Of a stretch of 9,979 nt of DNA, positions 6,939-9,979 are shown piece after piece. How positions within the stretch are numbered: position 1 is the stretch's first letter; every line of letters starts with the position of its first letter. The stretch is taken from positions 1 through 9,979 of the forward strand of contig JAQSWE010000068.1 in NCBI GenBank assembly GCA_029266795.1, written 5' to 3'. Below the pieces are notes generated by a model. That model was not told the origin of the DNA. It made no database searches and saw nothing but the letters and a program-made list of their open reading frames with translations. This DNA comes from Alphaproteobacteria bacterium (GTDB taxonomy: Bacteria > Pseudomonadota > Alphaproteobacteria > Micavibrionales > UBA2020). The translations under genes and the position numbers were made by a program.

Positions 6939-7748
6939 ATGTATGACGATATCCCGCTGCCGGATGGTGTCTATCTGGCCGTCACCGTTTTACTCGGCCT
7001 TGTGGTGGGCAGTTTCGCGACGGCGCTCGCCTACCGCATTCCGCGCGATATTTCGATCCTGAAAAAAACGCGTTCGTCCTGCACATCCTGCGGGCGAAAC
7101 CTGACGGCGCTTGATCTCGTGCCGCTTTTCTCGTGGTTATTCCTGCGCGGGCGTTGCCGCAGCTGCGGGGCATCCATCGGCTGGCAATACCCGCTGATCG
7201 AGCTTGGCACGCTCGCGCTGTGCCTTGCCTTTCATCTCCGTTTCGGGTTTTCGGTGCCGCAGATATTCTGCCTGTTTGCGCTGGCGCCGCTGGTGACGGC
7301 GGTCGTTGCGATCGACTTCGGCTATAAAATTATACCCGACAGCCTGAATCTCGCGATGCTGGCGGCGGGCGTGGCGATGCTGGCCCTGAATGCCTTCCAG
7401 TCGCCCGATGCAGTCGATTTTATCGTGACCCGCGGCGGGGAAGGATTGGGCGCTGCCATATTATATGTGGCGGTATCGCTCGCGCTGCGGCAGGGGATCA
7501 TGATCTGGCGCAAAAAAGACGCGCTCGGCTGGGGCGACGTGAAGTTTTTCGCGGTCGCGGGCTTCTGGCTGGGTCTCAACCCCGATTCCGCCGCCTATCT
7601 GATGCTTGTTGCGGGCGTTATCGGCATTTTTCTGGCGATTGTGTGGCAAAAAATCAAAAAAGAAGCCGAATTTCCCTTCGGCCCCGCCATCCTGCTCGCC
7701 TTTGTGGCCATGCTGCTGTGGCAGGGGCCTGTTTTCCTCCTCCAGTGA
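6939..7748 (+). CDS. pilD: Prepilin peptidase / N-methyltransferase PilD
   Basis: This 269-residue polytopic membrane protein is a type IV prepilin peptidase (A24 family, GspO/PilD). It cleaves the short leader of prepilins and methylates the new N-terminus. Visible hallmarks: GSFATALAYRIP near 24-35 (family form GSFxNxxxYRxP, here with Ala for Asn); a zinc-type double CxxC pair (Cys48/51 and Cys73/76) around the cytoplasmic methylase loop; first catalytic Asp in AIDFGYKIIPD (Asp126); second catalytic Asp in GWGDVKFF (Asp200); and the C-terminal FPFGPAI word at 245-251. Several hydrophobic segments fill the rest. Length is normal for the full two-domain form. It lies 18 bases after the TPR gene with its own strong ribosome binding site. 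It is the end of the compact gene string before a 130-base gap. Identification is secure. Confidence 0.95.
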   Translation: MYDDIPLPDGVYLAVTVLLGLVVGSFATALAYRIPRDISILKKTRSSCTSCGRNLTALDLVPLFSWLFLRGRCRSCGASIGWQYPLIELGTLALCLAFHLRFGFSVPQIFCLFALAPLVTAVVAIDFGYKIIPDSLNLAMLAAGVAMLALNAFQSPDAVDFIVTRGGEGLGAAILYVAVSLALRQGIMIWRKKDALGWGDVKFFAVAGFWLGLNPDSAAYLMLVAGVIGIFLAIVWQKIKKEAEFPFGPAILLAFVAMLLWQGPVFLLQ

Positions 7749-7878
7749 TAGGCACGCTCTTCCAAATATGGCAATCCAGAATTTACCGTTTATTCAATCT
7801 ATTTAGGCTATCGTATGAAGGTGCAGCGGCGGGCAACGACCTGTCGCGCCATCTATCCAGGGCGAATGGGGGCCAATC
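7749..7878 (+). other. Intergenic region before pilT with weak promoter-like elements
   Basis: This 130-base gap is the largest after the pilC leader and is AT-rich in its first half. Possible elements are TTTACC (7782-7787) and -10-like TATCGT (7809-7814) or TATGAA (7814-7819), but none pair at a good 16-18 base spacing with a good partner. I see no convincing terminator hairpin after pilD. GGGGG (7868-7872) six bases before the GTG is the likely pilT ribosome binding site. The gap may allow separate pilTU expression, but the sequence does not prove it. Confidence 0.35.
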
Positions 7879-9078
7879 GTGGACATTACCGAACTTCTGA
7901 AATTCACGCTCGATAACAAGGGCTCGGACTTGCACCTCGCGGGCAACAACCAGCCGATCGTGCGCATCGACGGCGATCTCCAGCGCATCAAGACAGATGT
8001 CCTGACCGCCGACGTCATCCGCTCCATGCTGTTTTCGGTCATGACCGAAGAGCAGCGGGCGATTTACGAACGCGACCTCGAGCACGACTTTGCAATTTCA
8101 CTGGGGCAGGACGCGCGTTTCCGCGTCAACGCCTTCACGAACCGTCAGGGCTCTGCCGCCGTCTTCCGGGTCATTCCGACGAAAATCCCGACGATGGAGC
8201 AGCTTGATCTGCCGCCCGTCATCCGCCGTTTGGCCGAACTTGAAAAAGGACTCGTGCTTGTGACCGGCCCGACAGGCTCCGGTAAATCAACGACGCTGGC
8301 GTCGATGATCAACCACATCAACCAGAAATACCCGTACCACATACTGACCGTCGAAGATCCTGTCGAATTCTTCCACAATTCGAAAACCTCGCTCGTCAAC
8401 CACCGCGAGGTCGGCAATGACACCAAGTCATTTGGACGCGCGCTGAAATCCGCCCTTCGCGAAGACCCCGACGTCATTCTGGTGGGGGAGATGCGCGACC
8501 ATGAAACGATTTCGCTCGCGCTGACCGCCGCAGAAACAGGCCACTTGGTTTTCGGAACGCTGCACTCGAACACCGCCGCCAAAACCATCGACCGCGTCAT
8601 CGACGTGTTCCCCGCCGCCGAAAAAGAAATGGTTCGCGCGATGCTGTCGTCATCGGTGCAGGGCATTATCGCACAGTCGCTGCTGAAAAAGGCGGGCGGC
8701 GGCCGCGTCGCCGCGCACGAGATCATGGTCGGCACGAACGCGGTGCGGAACCTGATCCGTGAAAACCAGCTCGCCCAGATTTATTCGATGATCCAGACCG
8801 GCTCGCGCTATGGCATGCAGACGATGGAAGATTCGGTGAACGACCTTCTCATCTCGGGCCTCGTGACGCAGGAAGTCGCGGATGAGGTCCTGAAAGACGC
8901 AACGGAATCGCTTGAGGAAGCGTCCGCCCCCGCGGGCGGCGCACATGGCGCGAAAGGCGCACCGCCGCCGCCGCCGAAAAAAGGCAACCCGCTGACCGGC
9001 AAGGCCCCAGCGCCTGCCGCAGCGAAGCCGCCGCCCATGACAGAAGAAGACAAGCCTGAAGGGGGATATTCCTTTTGA
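7879..9078 (+). CDS. pilT: Type IV pilus retraction ATPase PilT with proline-rich C-terminal extension
   Basis: This 399-residue protein is a hexameric secretion-type ATPase that drives pilus depolymerisation. Seen in order: N-terminal domain with SDLHL at 16-20; Walker A GPTGSGKST (130-138, Lys136); Asp box TVEDPVE (157-163); Walker B VILVGEMRD (199-207) with Glu204; His box GHLVFGTLHS (221-230); and the PilT-specific C-terminal AVRNLIRE (288-295), close to the AIRNLIRE motif needed for retraction. The core ends near 345. A tail of about 55 residues follows, rich in Pro, Ala, Lys and Gly (PPPPPKKG), which ordinary PilT (about 345 residues) lacks. The start is GTG with GGGGG six bases upstream; the nearby ATG at 7866 is out of frame. 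Its stop overlaps the TTG start of pilU. Assignment to PilT is strong because of the AIRNLIRE-like motif and the following pilU. Confidence 0.95.
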   Translation: MDITELLKFTLDNKGSDLHLAGNNQPIVRIDGDLQRIKTDVLTADVIRSMLFSVMTEEQRAIYERDLEHDFAISLGQDARFRVNAFTNRQGSAAVFRVIPTKIPTMEQLDLPPVIRRLAELEKGLVLVTGPTGSGKSTTLASMINHINQKYPYHILTVEDPVEFFHNSKTSLVNHREVGNDTKSFGRALKSALREDPDVILVGEMRDHETISLALTAAETGHLVFGTLHSNTAAKTIDRVIDVFPAAEKEMVRAMLSSSVQGIIAQSLLKKAGGGRVAAHEIMVGTNAVRNLIRENQLAQIYSMIQTGSRYGMQTMEDSVNDLLISGLVTQEVADEVLKDATESLEEASAPAGGAHGAKGAPPPPPKKGNPLTGKAPAPAAAKPPPMTEEDKPEGGYSF

Positions 9079-9979
9079 GCGGAGTTGCGATTTATGCTTA
9101 TCTCAACGAGATGATCCAGAAGCAGGCGACCGACATCTACATCACAGTCGGCGTACCGCCGACCTTGCGCATCGAGGGCGAGCTGCACCCGCTCGGCGAA
9201 CAGATCCTGCAAGAGGACGACGTGCAGGCGATGCTGAACGAAGTGCTGACGTCGCGCCAGCGGCGCGAATTCGATTCGAACATGGAGCTCAACCTCGCCT
9301 TCGACATGGGCAAAGAAGGCCGCTTCCGCGTGAACGTGCTGCGCCAGCGCCAGCATACCGCGATGGTTATCCGCCGCATCACCAGCACCATCCCGAGTTT
9401 CGAGCAGCTGCGCCTGCCGAAAATCCTGGAGGCGCTGGCAATTGAAAAACGCGGGCTCATAATGGTGTCGGGCGTGACCGCCTCGGGTAAGTCCACCTCG
9501 CTTGCATCGATGATCGATTTTCGCAACCGCACGCATGGCGGCCATATCGTCACGATCGAAGACCCGATCGAATATTATCACGAGCATAAAAAAGGCGTCG
9601 TGACGCAGCGCGAAATCGGCATCGACACCAATTCCTATCAGGTCGCGCTCAAGAACGCGCTGCGCCAGAAGCCCGACGTTATTCTCGTCGGCGAGGTGCG
9701 CGATCCGGAAGTCATGGAGCAAACGATCACCGCCGCGGAAACCGGCCACTTGTGCTTTGCGACGATCCATACGAACAACGCGTCGCAGGCGATCGAGCGC
9801 ATGATCAACTTCTTCCCCGAAGACCGCCAGCAGCAGATGCGCATCGCGCTCTCGCTCAACCTGCGCGCGATTATCGCGCAGCGCCTCGTGCGCTCCATCA
9901 ATGGCAGCATGGTTGTCGCGCTTGAAATCCTGCTGAACGAAGCGCTTATCAAGGAACTGATCCTCAAGGGCGACACCGT
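9075..9979 (+). CDS. pilU: PilT-like accessory retraction ATPase PilU (3' end beyond window)
   Basis: 301 residues are visible before the window ends; PilU is usually about 370-380. PilU works with PilT in forceful retraction. Seen: ATDIYITVGVPP (18-29), Walker A GVTASGKST (133-141, Lys139), Asp box TIEDPIE (160-166), Walker B VILVGEVRD (202-210), His box GHLCFATIHT (224-233) and the PilU-typical stretch NNASQAIERMINFFPE followed by SLNLRAIIAQRL. The usual second Gly of the Walker A (GxTGSGKS) is Ala136 here. I place the start at TTG 9075, which overlaps the pilT stop (TTGA), has GGGGGA about nine bases upstream and supplies the first helix (YAYLNEMIQKQ) that aligns with other PilU proteins. 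The next ATG, 9111, would cut that helix. Cut by the window edge. Confidence 0.93.
   Translation, partial: MSGVAIYAYLNEMIQKQATDIYITVGVPPTLRIEGELHPLGEQILQEDDVQAMLNEVLTSRQRREFDSNMELNLAFDMGKEGRFRVNVLRQRQHTAMVIRRITSTIPSFEQLRLPKILEALAIEKRGLIMVSGVTASGKSTSLASMIDFRNRTHGGHIVTIEDPIEYYHEHKKGVVTQREIGIDTNSYQVALKNALRQKPDVILVGEVRDPEVMEQTITAAETGHLCFATIHTNNASQAIERMINFFPEDRQQQMRIALSLNLRAIIAQRLVRSINGSMVVALEILLNEALIKELILKGDT

Noticed and set aside
7815..7916. 33-codon frame starting at ATG in the pilD-pilT gap
   Set aside because: It runs out of frame into pilT, lacks a good ribosome binding site and its product is Arg-rich without any pattern; most likely a chance frame.
7879..9979. pilT and pilU as a recent tandem duplication
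   Set aside because: The two proteins share only family motifs and each has its own subfamily marks (AVRNLIRE in PilT, NFFPE and SLNLRAIIAQRL in PilU), so they are old paralogues.

Overview
The window is a dense, GC-rich (by eye roughly 60% or more), entirely plus-strand gene cluster for a type IV pilus (T4aP/MSHA-like) machine of a Gram-negative bacterium. The inner-membrane alignment proteins, the periplasmic-type proteins and the PilT/PilU pair point to Pseudomonadota. Base composition and codon use would fit an alphaproteobacterium, but this is only an impression and nothing here fixes the lineage. No IS element, CRISPR array, tRNA, rRNA or phage gene is visible.

Layout: (1) positions 1-68 are the last codons of an upstream gene, possibly the PilB/GspE-type assembly ATPase. 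(2) A 122-base leader (69-190) carries a good sigma70-like promoter, a palindrome across the expected transcription start and a perfect 8-bp-arm hairpin. (3) 191-4412 encodes the inner-membrane platform PilC/GspF, a PilM-PilN fusion of GspL/MshI type, PilO and a non-lipoprotein PilP/MshK-like protein. (4) 4420-6920 holds the least expected part: an ABC-transporter ATPase with no permease in the window, translationally coupled to a single-pass membrane protein with a ~255-residue Ala/Pro/Asp-rich linker and C-terminal TPRs (MshN-like layout). (5) 6939-7748 is the prepilin peptidase PilD. (6) After a 130-base gap come the retraction ATPases PilT (7879-9078) and PilU (9075 to the window edge).

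Working together: PilD processes and N-methylates prepilins. PilC is the platform on which the extension ATPase acts. The PilM-N fusion, PilO and the PilP-like protein link the cytoplasmic motor to the (unseen) secretin. PilT and PilU power retraction. Genes from 191 to 7748 are separated by at most 18 bases or overlap by 1-4 bases, so they look like one operon; pilT-pilU probably form a second unit or a partly independent one. Pilins, secretin (PilQ/MshL) and most of any extension ATPase are outside the window.

The points most worth following are the ABC ATPase/TPR pair inside a pilus operon, the GspL-style fusion in a locus with PilT and PilU, the proline-rich tail on PilT, the altered Walker A loop and TTG start of PilU, and the structured leader before pilC.
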